Shown in pieces: positions 46,001 to 54,128 of a DNA stretch of 64,000 nucleotides. The DNA is from JAANXG01 sp963731035 (GTDB lineage Bacteria > Pseudomonadota > Gammaproteobacteria > Arenicellales > JAANXG01): assembly GCA_963731035.1 (NCBI GenBank), contig CAVSUY010000008.1, positions 1 through 64,000 on the forward strand. The letters are read 5' to 3'. The translations under genes and the position numbers were made by a program. Every line of letters starts with the position of its first letter. The stretch's first letter is position 1. A model generated the notes under the pieces. That model worked only from the letters and a program-made list of their open reading frames with translations. It did not search any database and had not been told where the DNA came from.

Positions 46001-46734
46001 AGGGCACAGTTGAGCCCCACCGCAAGCGGCCTCGCGTGCCGGATCGAGTTCCAGAAGGCTTCGGTGGTCTGGCCGGACAGCGTGCGGCCGGAGAGATCGG
46101 TGATGGTGCCGGAGATCATCACCGGCAGCCGTGCGCCTGCGGCCTCGAAATAGTCCTCGATGGCGAACAGCGCGGCCTTGGCATTCAGGGTGTCGAACAC
46201 GGTCTCCACCAGCAATAGCTGGGCACCGCCGTCCACCAGCCCCCGCAACGCTTCGGTGTAAGTCTCCCTCAGTTCGTCGAAGCTGGCGTTGCGAAAACCG
46301 GGGTCATTCACGTCGGGGGAGATGGACGCGGTGCGGCTGGTGGGGCCGAGGACGCCGGCGACAAAGCGCGGTTTCGCCGGATTGGACTCGTTTGCCGCGT
46401 CGACCGCCTCGCGTGCCAGCCTCGCTCCCTCCAGATTGAGCTCGTAGATGAGGCCCTCCAGACCGTAGTCAGCCTGGGAAATGGCGGTGGAATTGAAGGT
46501 ATTGGTCTCGACGATATCGGCGCCGGCGTGGAGGAACTCCTCGTGGATCCGCCGGATCAGGTCCGGACGGGTGAGGCTCAGCAGGTCGTTGTTGCCGCGC
46601 AGCTCCTTCGGGTGGTCGGCGAAGCGCGTGCCGCGATAGTCGTTTTCGTCCAGGCGATGGCCCTGGATGGTCGTTCCCATGGCGCCGTCCAGCACCAGGA
46701 TGCGTTCGGCAAGCGCTTTGTGCAGTATTCGCAT
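43042..46734 (-). CDS. metH: Cobalamin-dependent methionine synthase MetH
   Basis: The ATG at 46734 (MRILHKALAERILVLDGAMGT) gives 1,230 residues, the usual length. The homocysteine domain has GAMGTTIQGH with zinc Cys in GLNCALGA and GGCCGTTPEH. The folate domain has NIGERTNVTGSARF. The B12 domain has AKGDVHDIGKNIVGVV with the cobalt-binding His. The C-terminal activation domain includes GYPACPDHTEK, which binds SAM. It transfers the methyl group of methyltetrahydrofolate to homocysteine. The upstream frame in common with metF is not used. It is the last gene of the methionine operon, 35 bases after metF. Confidence 0.96.
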   Translation of the reverse strand: MRILHKALAERILVLDGAMGTTIQGHRLDENDYRGTRFADHPKELRGNNDLLSLTRPDLIRRIHEEFLHAGADIVETNTFNSTAISQADYGLEGLIYELNLEGARLAREAVDAANESNPAKPRFVAGVLGPTSRTASISPDVNDPGFRNASFDELRETYTEALRGLVDGGAQLLLVETVFDTLNAKAALFAIEDYFEAAGARLPVMISGTITDLSGRTLSGQTTEAFWNSIRHARPLAVGLNCALGAKQLRQYVADLSRVADTHVSCHPNAGLPNEFGGYDDTPEDMARQIGEFARSGLVNLVGGCCGTTPEHIRAIAQAVRDIAPRRIPELPPRCRLSGLEPCTIGPDSLFVNIGERTNVTGSARFARLIRDGDYETALDIARGQVQNGAQIIDVNMDEGMLESEEVMARFLRLVASEPDISRVPVMVDSSKWSVIEAGLKNVQGKGVVNSISLKEGEEAFKHQARKVLRYGAAVVVMAFDEDGQADTVERKVAICERCFRILTEQVGFPPEDIIFDPNIFAIATGMEEHNNYGVTFIEAAREIKKRMPGVKVSGGLSNVSFSFRGNNPVREAIHSVFLYHAIKAGLDMAIVNAGQLAVYEDIPADLRERVEDVVLNRRTDATERLLEVADSVRGQARGRSEDLSWREANVEGRLVHGLVHGIADYVEADTEEARSQLGRPLDVIEGPLMKGMGVVGDLFGSGKMFLPQVVKSARVMKRAVAYLQPFMEEEQEGDREPVAKIVLATAKGDVHDIGKNIVGVVLRCNNYEVIDLGVMVSSAKILETAREQGASIVGVSGLITPSLDEMCYVAKEMEREDLDIPLLIGGATTSRVHTAVKISPGYSGPTIHVTDASRVVGVVSKLLARSQRQGYVEAIRDEYQAIRDRRARERRTGRRASLAEARANKLEFDWSTYTPPKPALIGLRSFETFDLEELKDYIDWTPFFRSWDLKGSYPRILDDPEAGEAARNLFDDAQSMLRRMIDEHWLEPRAVIGFWPANTVGDDDIEVYADEDRAQILTTLHTLRQQAVQREGRANLALADFIAPRDTGMRDYIGAFVVSPGFGLDKVVADFERRHDDYSAILAKALADRLAEAFAERMHQKVRQDLWGYAPEESLGNEALIREQYRGIRPAPGYPACPDHTEKRLVFNLLEAETRTGVTLTENYAMLPAASVSGLYFSHPDSRYFAVNKVQRDQVEDYARRKGLTPARTERWLAHVLGYDPEDEQVAA

Positions 46735-46769
46735 GGTCTGTTCTCTCCGCGGATCGGTGTCTGCTCGCA

Positions 46770-47678
46770 TCACGCCCGGGCCCGCCATTCCGATGCGTCC
46801 TCCGAGCGCCGCGGCCCGGCGGGGCGCAGGCCCAGCATGTGGCAGACGGCGTAGGTGAGCTCGGCCCGGTTGAGCGTATAGAAATGAAACTCGCGCACGC
46901 CCTGGGCGCGCAGCTTGGCGCACTGCTCGGCCGCCACGGTGGCGGCCACCAGCCGGCGGGTCTGCGGATCGGCATCCAATCCATCGAACAGCTCCCGTAT
47001 CCAGCGCGGCACGTCGGCGCCGCAACGGTTGGCGAAGCGCAGCAGGCCGTCGAGGCCGGTCACCGGCAGGATGCCCGGCACCACGGGAACATCGATACCG
47101 GCAGCCCGCACCCGATCGAGAAAGCGGTAGTAAACGTCGTTGTCGAAGAAGAATTGGGTGATGGCGCGCGCGGCGCCAGCATCGATTTTGCGCTTCAGGT
47201 TGTCCAGATCCGCCTGCGGCGAAGCTGCGTCAGGATGCACCTCGGGGTAAGCCGCCACGCTCAGTTCGAAGGGCGCCACACGCCTCAAGCCCGCCACCAG
47301 GTCGGCGGCGGAATCATAGCCGTCGGGGTGAGGGCGGAAGGTCTGCTCCCCGTCGATCGGGTCGCCGCGCAGGGCCACGATGTGACGAACCCCCGCCTCC
47401 CAGTACCGGCGCGCGACAACATCGATATCGGTCCGGGCCGCGGCGACGCAGGTGAGGTGGGCGGCGGCGTCCAACGGCGTCTCCTCGAGAACGCGCCGCA
47501 CGGTGGCGTGGGTGCGCTCCCGGGTGCTGCCGCCAGCGCCGTAGGTCACCGAAACGAAGCAGGGTTGCAGCATGGCGAGCCGCTCGATGGAAGACCACAG
47601 GGTCCGCTCCATCCCGGCGGTCTTGGGCGGGAAGAACTCGAACGAGACCCGGATGTCCGAATCGGCCGGCTTGGGCAT
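46770..47678 (-). CDS. metF: Methylenetetrahydrofolate reductase MetF
   Basis: The ATG at 47678 begins MPKPADSDIRVSFEFFPPKT and gives 302 residues, normal for MetF. FEFFPPKT is the folate-site motif; FVSVTYGAGGS, LTCVAA, IVALRGDP and ITQFFFDNDVYY follow. It supplies methyltetrahydrofolate for MetH. A GTG at 47765 overlapping the previous stop (GTGA) would add a 29-residue basic leader; it is possible but atypical. FAD and NADH dependence follows from the family. Confidence 0.93.
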   Translation of the reverse strand: MPKPADSDIRVSFEFFPPKTAGMERTLWSSIERLAMLQPCFVSVTYGAGGSTRERTHATVRRVLEETPLDAAAHLTCVAAARTDIDVVARRYWEAGVRHIVALRGDPIDGEQTFRPHPDGYDSAADLVAGLRRVAPFELSVAAYPEVHPDAASPQADLDNLKRKIDAGAARAITQFFFDNDVYYRFLDRVRAAGIDVPVVPGILPVTGLDGLLRFANRCGADVPRWIRELFDGLDADPQTRRLVAATVAAEQCAKLRAQGVREFHFYTLNRAELTYAVCHMLGLRPAGPRRSEDASEWRARA

Positions 47679-47761
47679 CGCCCGCAAGCCGTGGCTGGCG
47701 CACCACGGCGCGTGAGCCGGCGAGTCGGACTCGCTGCTCGAGCGTTTCGGCCTGGATCCGG

Positions 47762-48730
47762 TCACGCGCCCTCTTCGTGCGGCACTTCGCTCCGTCGGGC
47801 GTTCTTGGTGGCGAGCCACAGGCACACGGTGAGAGTCTGACCCGCCCCGCGGTCCCCGGCCAGGCGCACCACCGGTGCGACATCGAGCCCCGCGTCGCGG
47901 CACCAGCCGCTCACGGTCTCGTCCGACAGGCCCAGGCGACGGTGGGCATGCTCGGTGCGCAGGAACTCGAGATCATGGGGGGCGAAATCGACCACCAGCA
48001 GCCGTCCGCCCGGCTTGAGTATTCGCGCCGCCTCGGCTACGCCGGCGCGTGGGTACTCCAGGTAATGGAGCACCTGGTGGATGGTAACCACATCCACCGA
48101 GTCCTCGGCCACAGGCAGGCTGTAGAGGTCCTCGTGGCGGACCGAGCAGTGGTGAATGTTGGCCTTGGCGAGCCGGGCCCGGGCGACGCCGAGCATCGCA
48201 TGGCTCAAGTCAAATCCGAGGCCCCGCTTGATGCGCGATGCGAACACTTCCAGTATCCGTCCGGTACCGGTGCCGAGATCCACCAGATCCTCCACCGGCC
48301 TGTCACCCACGGCACGGACCATGGCTTCCTCCACCGCCGTCTCCGGCACGTAAAGGGAGCGGATTTGGTGCCAGTGAGGCGCCACCTCCTGAAAATACCG
48401 GGCGGCGGCCTGTTCGCGAAGCTGACGCACCACTTCCACGCGCCGGACGTCGCTGGTCACCGCGGGATCGTCGCCAGGGATCAGAGGCAGCAGGGCCCGG
48501 GCCACTTCGGCGGCCGGGCCGGAATCGGCCAGACGGTAAAACGCCCAGGAGCCCTCCCGGAAGCGCTCCAGGAGCCCGGCGTTGCACAGGATCTTGAGGT
48601 GCCGGCTCACCCGGGGCTGGCTCTGTCCCAGAATCTGGGTGAGCTCGCTGACCGTCAATTCGTTCTCCGCCAGTATGGCCAACACCCGAAGCCGGGTGGG
48701 CTCGGCAGCCGCGCGCAGAGCGGTAAGCAA
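47762..48730 (-). CDS. ArsR-type regulator fused to a SAM-dependent methyltransferase domain
   Basis: Residues 1-80 form an ArsR winged helix (LRVLAILAENELTVSELTQIL, SQPRVSRHLKILCNAGLLERFREG). Residues 130-260 form a class I methyltransferase with DLGTGTGRILEVF, a DLS motif, and ARILKPGGRLLVVDF. Metal-binding cysteines of the ArsR type are absent. Proteins of this design are found beside met genes and are thought to respond to SAM or S-adenosylhomocysteine. Being the first gene of the metF-metH operon behind two palindromes, it probably controls its own operon. A true enzymatic role of the domain is not excluded. Confidence 0.82.
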   Translation of the reverse strand: MLTALRAAAEPTRLRVLAILAENELTVSELTQILGQSQPRVSRHLKILCNAGLLERFREGSWAFYRLADSGPAAEVARALLPLIPGDDPAVTSDVRRVEVVRQLREQAAARYFQEVAPHWHQIRSLYVPETAVEEAMVRAVGDRPVEDLVDLGTGTGRILEVFASRIKRGLGFDLSHAMLGVARARLAKANIHHCSVRHEDLYSLPVAEDSVDVVTIHQVLHYLEYPRAGVAEAARILKPGGRLLVVDFAPHDLEFLRTEHAHRRLGLSDETVSGWCRDAGLDVAPVVRLAGDRGAGQTLTVCLWLATKNARRSEVPHEEGA

Positions 48731-48778
48731 TGGTTCCAGATCGCAAGCCTCTCAATGGTGGTCAAGATGGGATACGCA

Positions 48779-48799
48779 GATATAAACATATCGTTATGT
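48779..48799. promoter_or_regulatory. Two overlapping palindromes, probable operator of the methionine operon
   Basis: GATAT-AAAC-ATATC (48779-48792) and ACATA-TCGT-TATGT (48786-48799) overlap by seven bases, about 50 bases before the regulator start. Alternating ATAT arms with 4-bp spacers are typical of ArsR-family operators. Two sites in register fit two dimers, so autoregulation is likely. Confidence 0.6.
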
Positions 48800-48955
48800 C
48801 CATGGCAAGCATGGAAATAGCCTGAACCCACGATCGGGGTGGGGCCGGTGCGCGGTCGTTGACGGGATGGAATCCCGACCTAGGGGGCCGGGACCGGGGC
48901 ACGAAATACAGGTCGGCGTTCCGTGCCGACAACAACATTCGGGGCCGCTCACGTA

Positions 48956-49118
48956 CACTAGCAGGATGTTAAAAAACGCCTTCCTGGCCTTTTTCGACGC
49001 GCCGGGCGCGGCGCCTGTCCGCACTCGGCTATGCCGAATCAAGCACTTACAGTGCTTGATTCGCGGCGAGAAATCTCTGTCTCACCCTAGCAGGCTGTTT
49101 CTCAACAGCCTGCTAGTG
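48956..49118. mobile_element. MITE-like element, 163 bp, no coding capacity
   Basis: The left end CACTAGCAGGATGTTAAAAA and the complement of the right end CACTAGCAGGCTGTTGAGAA form terminal inverted repeats of 22 bp with three mismatches. Inside, GAATCAAGCACT and AGTGCTTGATTC (49036-49062) form a perfect 12-bp hairpin. At the right end CTAGCAGGCTGTT and AACAGCCTGCTAG make a second perfect 13-bp stem. No transposase is encoded, so it would need one elsewhere. It lies between the methionine and hflKC operons and could also act as a terminator for hflC. Confidence 0.65.
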
Positions 49119-49229
49119 CACCCCGCCGCTAATATTGAGCCATTCAGCGGCGGGGTACGCTAGACGGGATAGAATTTCGACCTGGGCAAGAGAAGCTTGC
49201 CGGCCGTGTTCACCTCCTCGGTATTTTCA

Positions 49230-50228
49230 CTACCTGTGTCTTTCGGAGACTTGGGCGCCATCGCCATCCGGTGCCATACCCTTCAGAAACTTGAACAGGT
49301 CACTGTCAGTGGATAGTACGAGAGTCGAGTTTTCAGCGATGATGGACTTATAGGACTGCATGGTTCGCGTGAACTCGTAGAAGTCCACCGCCTCGGGGCT
49401 CTGGTTGTACGCCGCCGCGTAGATTTCGGTGGCTTTCGCGTCCGCCACACCCCGTATCTCCTCGACCTGCCGATAGGCTTCAGACTGGATCTTGTTCAGG
49501 TCACGTTCCCGGTTGCCACGGATTCTGGCTGCCTCGCCGTTGCCTTCCGACAGGAAGCGCTCCGCGATCTGCCGCCGCTCGCTGATCATCCGGTCATAGA
49601 TCTTTGGGCGCACGCTTTCGTTGTAGTTGATCCGCTTGAACCGGATATCGAGCAACTCGATACCAAACACCCTGACCTTCTCGGCGGCGGCTGAAAAGAT
49701 CTGCCGCTCCACCACTTGCCGTCCCTTCTGGATCGGTACCAGGGCCCCCATATTCAACTCCTTTTCGGCATCGGTCAGGAGGGTGTCGCGCAGCGGCACC
49801 CGATCCTTGGTCGTGCGGATGATCTCGATCAGCTCGTGCTTGGCGACCGCATTGCGGGTCTCGCTGCCCAGAATGTCGTCGAGCCGCGATTGGGCGCTGC
49901 GCTCGTCCCGCAGTCTCAAGAAGTACTGGAGCGGATCCGTAATCCGCCATCGGGCAAAGAGGTCGACCGAGATATAGAGCTTATCCTTGGTGGGCATGTC
50001 CGATGGACTGCCATCCCACTCCAGAATCCGTTTGTCGATGGGGTTGACTTCCTGGATGAACGGCATCTTGACTTTCAGACCGGCGGAAGTCACGGGAGAG
50101 CCCACGGGCTTTCCGAACTGCGTAATGATGACCTGCTGGACCTCACTTACGGTGTAGAGCGAACTCATCACCAGGTACGCTGCGATCCCGAGGACTATCA
50201 ATAGAGTGAATTGCGCGCCCCTGCTCAT
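49230..50228 (-). CDS. hflC: Protease modulator HflC
   Basis: The 332-residue protein has one N-terminal membrane helix (FTLLIVLGIAAYLVMSSLY), an SPFH domain (VIITQFGKPVG, LLTDAEKELNMGALVPIQ, ELLDIRFKRINYNESVR, MISERRQIAERFLSEG) and a coiled coil with EAARIRGNRERDLNKIQSEA. With HflK it forms the large periplasmic complex that restrains FtsH. The ATG overlaps the hflK stop (ATGA). Confidence 0.95.
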   Translation of the reverse strand: MSRGAQFTLLIVLGIAAYLVMSSLYTVSEVQQVIITQFGKPVGSPVTSAGLKVKMPFIQEVNPIDKRILEWDGSPSDMPTKDKLYISVDLFARWRITDPLQYFLRLRDERSAQSRLDDILGSETRNAVAKHELIEIIRTTKDRVPLRDTLLTDAEKELNMGALVPIQKGRQVVERQIFSAAAEKVRVFGIELLDIRFKRINYNESVRPKIYDRMISERRQIAERFLSEGNGEAARIRGNRERDLNKIQSEAYRQVEEIRGVADAKATEIYAAAYNQSPEAVDFYEFTRTMQSYKSIIAENSTLVLSTDSDLFKFLKGMAPDGDGAQVSERHR

Positions 50229-51304
50229 GGCCGAACTCCCATCTGCGAATCGAGGTTCAGCAAAGGGAGAATACTGCGGGTTTGTTCGTCGATGATGATC
50301 TTGGAACGTACGCCCGGCAGGACGGCTTGCAGAGTCTCTATATAGATGCGCCGGCGAGTGACCTCCGGGGCCTTGATGTATTCCGCCAATAATGCATTGA
50401 AGCGGGCGGCGTCGCCTTCCGCCTCGTTGATTCGTTTGAGCCGGTATCCATCGGCCTCGCGAATCCGCTGATCCTTCTCGCCCTCGGCCAGCGGGATCAC
50501 CTTGTTGTAATCACGCCGGGCCTCATTGATCAGTTTCTCTTTTTCCTGCTGAGCCTGATTGACCTCGTTGAACGACTCCTGCACCGGTTCGGGCGGGTTG
50601 ATGTTCTTCAGCTGCACCTGGTCGATGCTGATCCCCATGGCGTACTTGGTGGAGAGCGCCTGCATCTTGGTCAGCGCCTCGGACTCAATTTCCTGCCGGC
50701 CGACCGTAATCACCTCGTCCACGGTGCGATCGCCGACGACTTCCCGCATGACCGACTCGGAAACATAGCGCAGCGTTTCACTAGGTTCCCGAACTTCGAA
50801 AAGGTACTTCACGGGGTCAGAGATACGATATTGGACCACCCATTCCACCAACGCGGCATTCAGGTCGCCGGTGACCATCTCTGTTTCCCGCTTTGCTTCC
50901 CGTGTGCCGTTAGGGGGACCCTGGTACGGATCGGTGGCGCCCGGGGTCGCAAATCCGAATTCCTGCTTCAGCTGCCGCTTCACGGGAACGATCGTCGCGG
51001 TATCAATACCCAGTGGCAGCTTGAAATGCAGTCCCGACGGAACCTCCTTCAGATACTTGCCGAAGCGTTGCACGACAGCGACCGAATCACTCGGCACAGT
51101 GTAATAGGCGGTCCATGCGAGCAGGCCAGCCAAAACGAGGACGGCAACGATGATACCGCCGCTCGGGCCGCCGCTCCGGCCGCCGCTCGGCAGGACCTGC
51201 TTGAGCCATGCCTGTCCCTGTCGGATCACTTCTTCAAGATCGGGCGGGGCCCCGCCGCTCCGCCGGGGGCCGCCCGGGCCGTTGCCAGTCTCCTGCGAGG
51301 CCAT
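50225..51304 (-). CDS. hflK: FtsH protease activity modulator HflK
   Basis: The 359 residues have a Gly/Pro-rich leader (GNGPGGPRRSGGAPPDLEEV), a membrane helix near 48-68, and the SPFH core with DSVAVVQRFGKYL, GLHFKLPLGIDTATIVPVK, VTGDLNAALVEWVVQYRI and YAMGISIDQVQLKNINPPEPV. The C-terminus is a helical tail with INPLLNLDSQ-like residues. HflK and HflC act together on FtsH. The start lies within the stop of a 47-residue frame. No hfq or hflX is adjacent, unlike the enterobacterial operon. Confidence 0.95.
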   Translation of the reverse strand: MASQETGNGPGGPRRSGGAPPDLEEVIRQGQAWLKQVLPSGGRSGGPSGGIIVAVLVLAGLLAWTAYYTVPSDSVAVVQRFGKYLKEVPSGLHFKLPLGIDTATIVPVKRQLKQEFGFATPGATDPYQGPPNGTREAKRETEMVTGDLNAALVEWVVQYRISDPVKYLFEVREPSETLRYVSESVMREVVGDRTVDEVITVGRQEIESEALTKMQALSTKYAMGISIDQVQLKNINPPEPVQESFNEVNQAQQEKEKLINEARRDYNKVIPLAEGEKDQRIREADGYRLKRINEAEGDAARFNALLAEYIKAPEVTRRRIYIETLQAVLPGVRSKIIIDEQTRSILPLLNLDSQMGVRP

Positions 51305-51447
51305 CAGGATGCCCTCTCTTGCACTGTCACATTCGAGGCACCCCTCGGAAATCGCAACTTCGAGTGACCGAATCGACGCTGGTGAATTGATTCCAGGTGC
51401 GCGCCGCCGGGTTTCGGCAGCAATACGACGGCAATAGTTTCGAGCAT
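51304..51447 (-). CDS. Possible 47-residue gene upstream of hflK
   Basis: The frame reads MLETIAVVLLPKPGGAHLES and stops in TGATG with the hflK start. The first ten residues resemble the start of small Lmo0937/DUF5670 membrane proteins, but the hydrophobic continuation is missing, so it may be a truncated relic. Coupling to hflK is its only support; it may be non-coding leader. Confidence 0.25.
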   Translation of the reverse strand: MLETIAVVLLPKPGGAHLESIHQRRFGHSKLRFPRGASNVTVQERAS

Positions 51448-51853
51448 GTCCGGGCCTCTATTTTCAGCACGAGATCTTGAGACAATCAGAGTATGCATGG
51501 CAGTCGGATCGGTCTGTTCGGCATCACACATACGCGTTGCCCGCCGCTGGGGCCCGGGGTCCGCCCCTTAGCGCGTGGAATTCCGTGGCTCGCTGCGGCA
51601 ATCGGAAATATCGAGCGCAAGCGTGACCGACGGACGGCGCCCGTCTCAATACGCCGTACCCGAACTCTTGCCGTTCCCGATGCGGGTCCGTTGGTCAACG
51701 GCACATCCGTTGCCGCCCGGGCAACGATTCTTCCAATCTTGCATCCTGTGTGTGTTGGCATACAGAACATTTCGTAGAACAGAGGATACTGGGAGCATGG
51801 GAAACGGGAGAGTCCTTCCCGTACCCGCCTGTCAACGAACCTGAGGAGATGCC
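51448..51853. other. Divergent intergenic stretch before hflKC
   Basis: Nothing coding is supported in these 406 bases. They should contain the promoters of hflKC (minus) and of the small membrane-protein gene at 51854 (plus), which has AGGAGA nine bases before its ATG. No repeat or RNA is recognised. Confidence 0.45.
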
Positions 51854-52225
51854 ATGAACATTCCAAGATTGCCTACCCAAACAAGACCTGTCGTCTGGGG
51901 CGCGGTAGCGGGCGCTATCGTGCTCGCAATCGTCGGATTCAACTGGGGCGGCTGGGTAACCACCAGCACCGCGGAGAAACTCGCCGCAAGACAATCTGAG
52001 GCTGCGATCGTGTCGGCGCTTACGCCAATATGCGTGGACCAGTTTCAGAAAAGCGCCGACGCATCGACCAACCTCGCTGCGCTGAAAGAAATCAGCAATA
52101 TCTGGGAACGGCGTGATTATGTTGCGAAAGGCGGTTGGGCAACGATGCCCGGTAGTGCCACCGAGCCGAACCGCGACCTCGCCGGGGCCTGCGCCGAAGA
52201 ACTCACGAGCTCGACCTCCAGCTGA
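51854..52225 (+). CDS. Small membrane-anchored protein of unknown function
   Basis: The 123 residues have one membrane helix (VVWGAVAGAIVLAIVGF) followed by NWGGWVTTSTAEKLAAR and a periplasmic helical part with two Cys (TPICVDQF, AGACAEEL). The NWGGWVT motif after a single helix is shared by a group of conserved hypothetical proteins in proteobacteria. The ribosome site AGGAGA is good. Function unknown. Confidence 0.72.
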   Translation: MNIPRLPTQTRPVVWGAVAGAIVLAIVGFNWGGWVTTSTAEKLAARQSEAAIVSALTPICVDQFQKSADASTNLAALKEISNIWERRDYVAKGGWATMPGSATEPNRDLAGACAEELTSSTSS

Positions 52226-52237
52226 GGCAATGCATAT

Positions 52238-52257
52238 CCCCCGGCAAAGTTCGGGGG
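52238..52257. terminator. Hairpin between convergent genes
   Basis: CCCCCG and CGGGGG pair around an 8-base loop in the 57-bp gap between two converging genes. There is no T run on either side, so it may only be a weak bidirectional terminator. Confidence 0.35.
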
Positions 52258-52282
52258 CCACCTTCCCGGTCGGCCGGACGAC

Positions 52283-52855
52283 CTACCTTCCACCAAACGT
52301 CGTACTCGGGTTCGTGGTGAACGTATCGATGAACAGCTGTTGCAGGCGGAGCCACTCGCCGGGTCCGGGACAGGTGAACGTTACGTTGGCTCCGTACTTC
52401 CTGCCGCCATACCCGACATGGAACCTCAATCCACCCATCAGCCCGGCGGGATCCGCGCCCGGAAGGCTGAAGAAAGTGACATCCTGACCCCCGCAGCGGG
52501 CTGTTCCAACGACCTTCATCACCTGCCGCCAGATTCCTTCCATTGTTTCGGCATTAGCGTTCGGTTTCTTGGCGACACTGAACGCGAGACCGGAAGAAAC
52601 CGGACACGCGGTTTCGCACCGTGCACCGGATACGGCTGTCACGGATGCACCGTCGTCACCTACGATCGTCTCCCAACTCGCCGGCACATCGAACTTGCAG
52701 GGCAAAGTGCTCGCGGAAAACGTTTCTGCGGGTTGAATCTGGCACTTGCAGCACGTGTCGACCGATGCGCCAAACGCATCCGAAACATCATCGGCAAACG
52801 GCGCAGCGCCGGCGCCGAGCACAACCGTCGCAACGAATCTGGTCAGTACCCTCAT
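52283..52855 (-). CDS. Predicted secreted cysteine-containing protein
   Basis: The ATG at 52855 gives 190 residues beginning MRVLTRFVATVVLGAGAAPF, a plausible signal peptide. The mature part has TCCKCQI near the N-terminus, LPCKFDVPASWETIVG, RCETACPV, ARCGGQDV and FTCPGPGEW, that is several Cys pairs. No family is recognised; the fold could be a small beta sandwich with disulfides. Its neighbour converges. Confidence 0.6.
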   Translation of the reverse strand: MRVLTRFVATVVLGAGAAPFADDVSDAFGASVDTCCKCQIQPAETFSASTLPCKFDVPASWETIVGDDGASVTAVSGARCETACPVSSGLAFSVAKKPNANAETMEGIWRQVMKVVGTARCGGQDVTFFSLPGADPAGLMGGLRFHVGYGGRKYGANVTFTCPGPGEWLRLQQLFIDTFTTNPSTTFGGR

Positions 52856-53009
52856 AGCTCCCTCCAAGTCGCAGCCGTAATCCCCGTGCGCGGTCGCACC
52901 GCGGGACAAACGGAAATTATAACCGCTGTGTCGATATCCGGACGCATGCGTATGCCGGGCCGGCAAGGCGGCCCTCGGGGAGCGCTGCGCATTTTGTCGC
53001 CAATTACGT

Positions 53010-53984
53010 TTACCGGTGGTCGGGTAGGTGCTGTGAGCGCATACAGAGGTAGTCCAGTATCAGGCTGGCGGCGGCCAGCGCGGTGATCTCAGCGCTGTCG
53101 TAGGTCGGCGCGACTTCCATCATGTCCATGCCGACGAAATCGATGTTGCCGAGTCGGCGGATGATGGACTGGGCCTGATGGGTGGTAAGGCCGCCGCACA
53201 CCGGAGTGCCGGTGCCGGGGGCGCAGGCCGGGTCCAGGCAGTCGATGTCGAAGGACAGATAGGCCTTGTTGTTGCCCACCAGCCGTTCGATCTCGTGAAT
53301 GACTTGCGCGACGCCGTGCTCGTGGACCCAGGCGGCATCCAACCAGGTGAATCCCAGCGGGTCGCTGTTGTGGGTGCGAATGCCGACCTGCACCGATGCC
53401 TCCGGCTTGACGATCCCCTCCTCCACGGCGTGGAAGAACATGGTGCCGTGATCGGTGCGCTTGTCCTCGTCCTTCCAGGTGTCGGAATGGGCGTCGAAAT
53501 GCACCAGCGACAGGGGACCGTGCTTCTCGGCGCAGGCGCGCAGTACCGGCAGGGTAACGAAGTGATCGCCGCCCAGGGTAATCAGGTGCACGTCCCTGCC
53601 GACGATGCTCCGCGCATGGGCGGTGATCTCGTCCGGAATGCGCGCCGGCTGGCCGAAGTCGAAGCTGCAGTCGCCATAGTCCACCACCGCGATCCGGTCG
53701 AAGGGATCGAAGCCCCAGGGCCAGGGCGGGCCCCAGGACAGGTGCGCGGACGCCGCCCGGATCGCTGCCGGCCCGAAGCGCGCTCCCGGCCGGTTGGTAG
53801 TGGCGAGGTCGAAGGGCACGCCGGCCACCGCGTAGTCCACGCCTTCCAGGTCCTTGGTGTAGCGGCGGCGCATGAAGCTGCGCGCGCCGGAGAAGGTGTG
53901 CTCGTTCGTCGTGCCGTACAGTGACTTGCGGGTGAAGGCGTTGTCGACCCCGGTGAAGGTATGTGCTGGCTTGTCGTCGCTCAT
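53010..53984 (-). CDS. Agmatinase/arginase family hydrolase
   Basis: The ATG at 53984 (MSDDKPAHTF) gives 324 residues. The binuclear manganese site is complete: GGDHFVTLP, HFDAHSDTW and SFDIDCLDPACAPGTGTP. NRPGARFGPAAIRAAS is the substrate-side loop of agmatinases. The likely reaction is agmatine to putrescine and urea, but ureohydrolases of this group also act on guanidino acids, so the substrate is not fixed. No spermidine genes adjoin. Confidence 0.88.
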   Translation of the reverse strand: MSDDKPAHTFTGVDNAFTRKSLYGTTNEHTFSGARSFMRRRYTKDLEGVDYAVAGVPFDLATTNRPGARFGPAAIRAASAHLSWGPPWPWGFDPFDRIAVVDYGDCSFDFGQPARIPDEITAHARSIVGRDVHLITLGGDHFVTLPVLRACAEKHGPLSLVHFDAHSDTWKDEDKRTDHGTMFFHAVEEGIVKPEASVQVGIRTHNSDPLGFTWLDAAWVHEHGVAQVIHEIERLVGNNKAYLSFDIDCLDPACAPGTGTPVCGGLTTHQAQSIIRRLGNIDFVGMDMMEVAPTYDSAEITALAAASLILDYLCMRSQHLPDHR

Positions 53985-54128
53985 GATCAAACAGTTGGTG
54001 CGAAGGTGGAACGGAAAGGTCTCCTCTCCCCCGGCGCGGGGGAGAGGGAGTCTGGTGCCTCCTGGGGCCAATCGTCGACTGCGTCCGATGATTCACGAAG
54101 AAACGATCGCCTGCGCTTCTGTTTCAGC

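Noticed and set aside
44476..46218. 580-residue open frame on the plus strand
   Set aside because: It is the reverse frame of metH, which is supported over its full length by family motifs.
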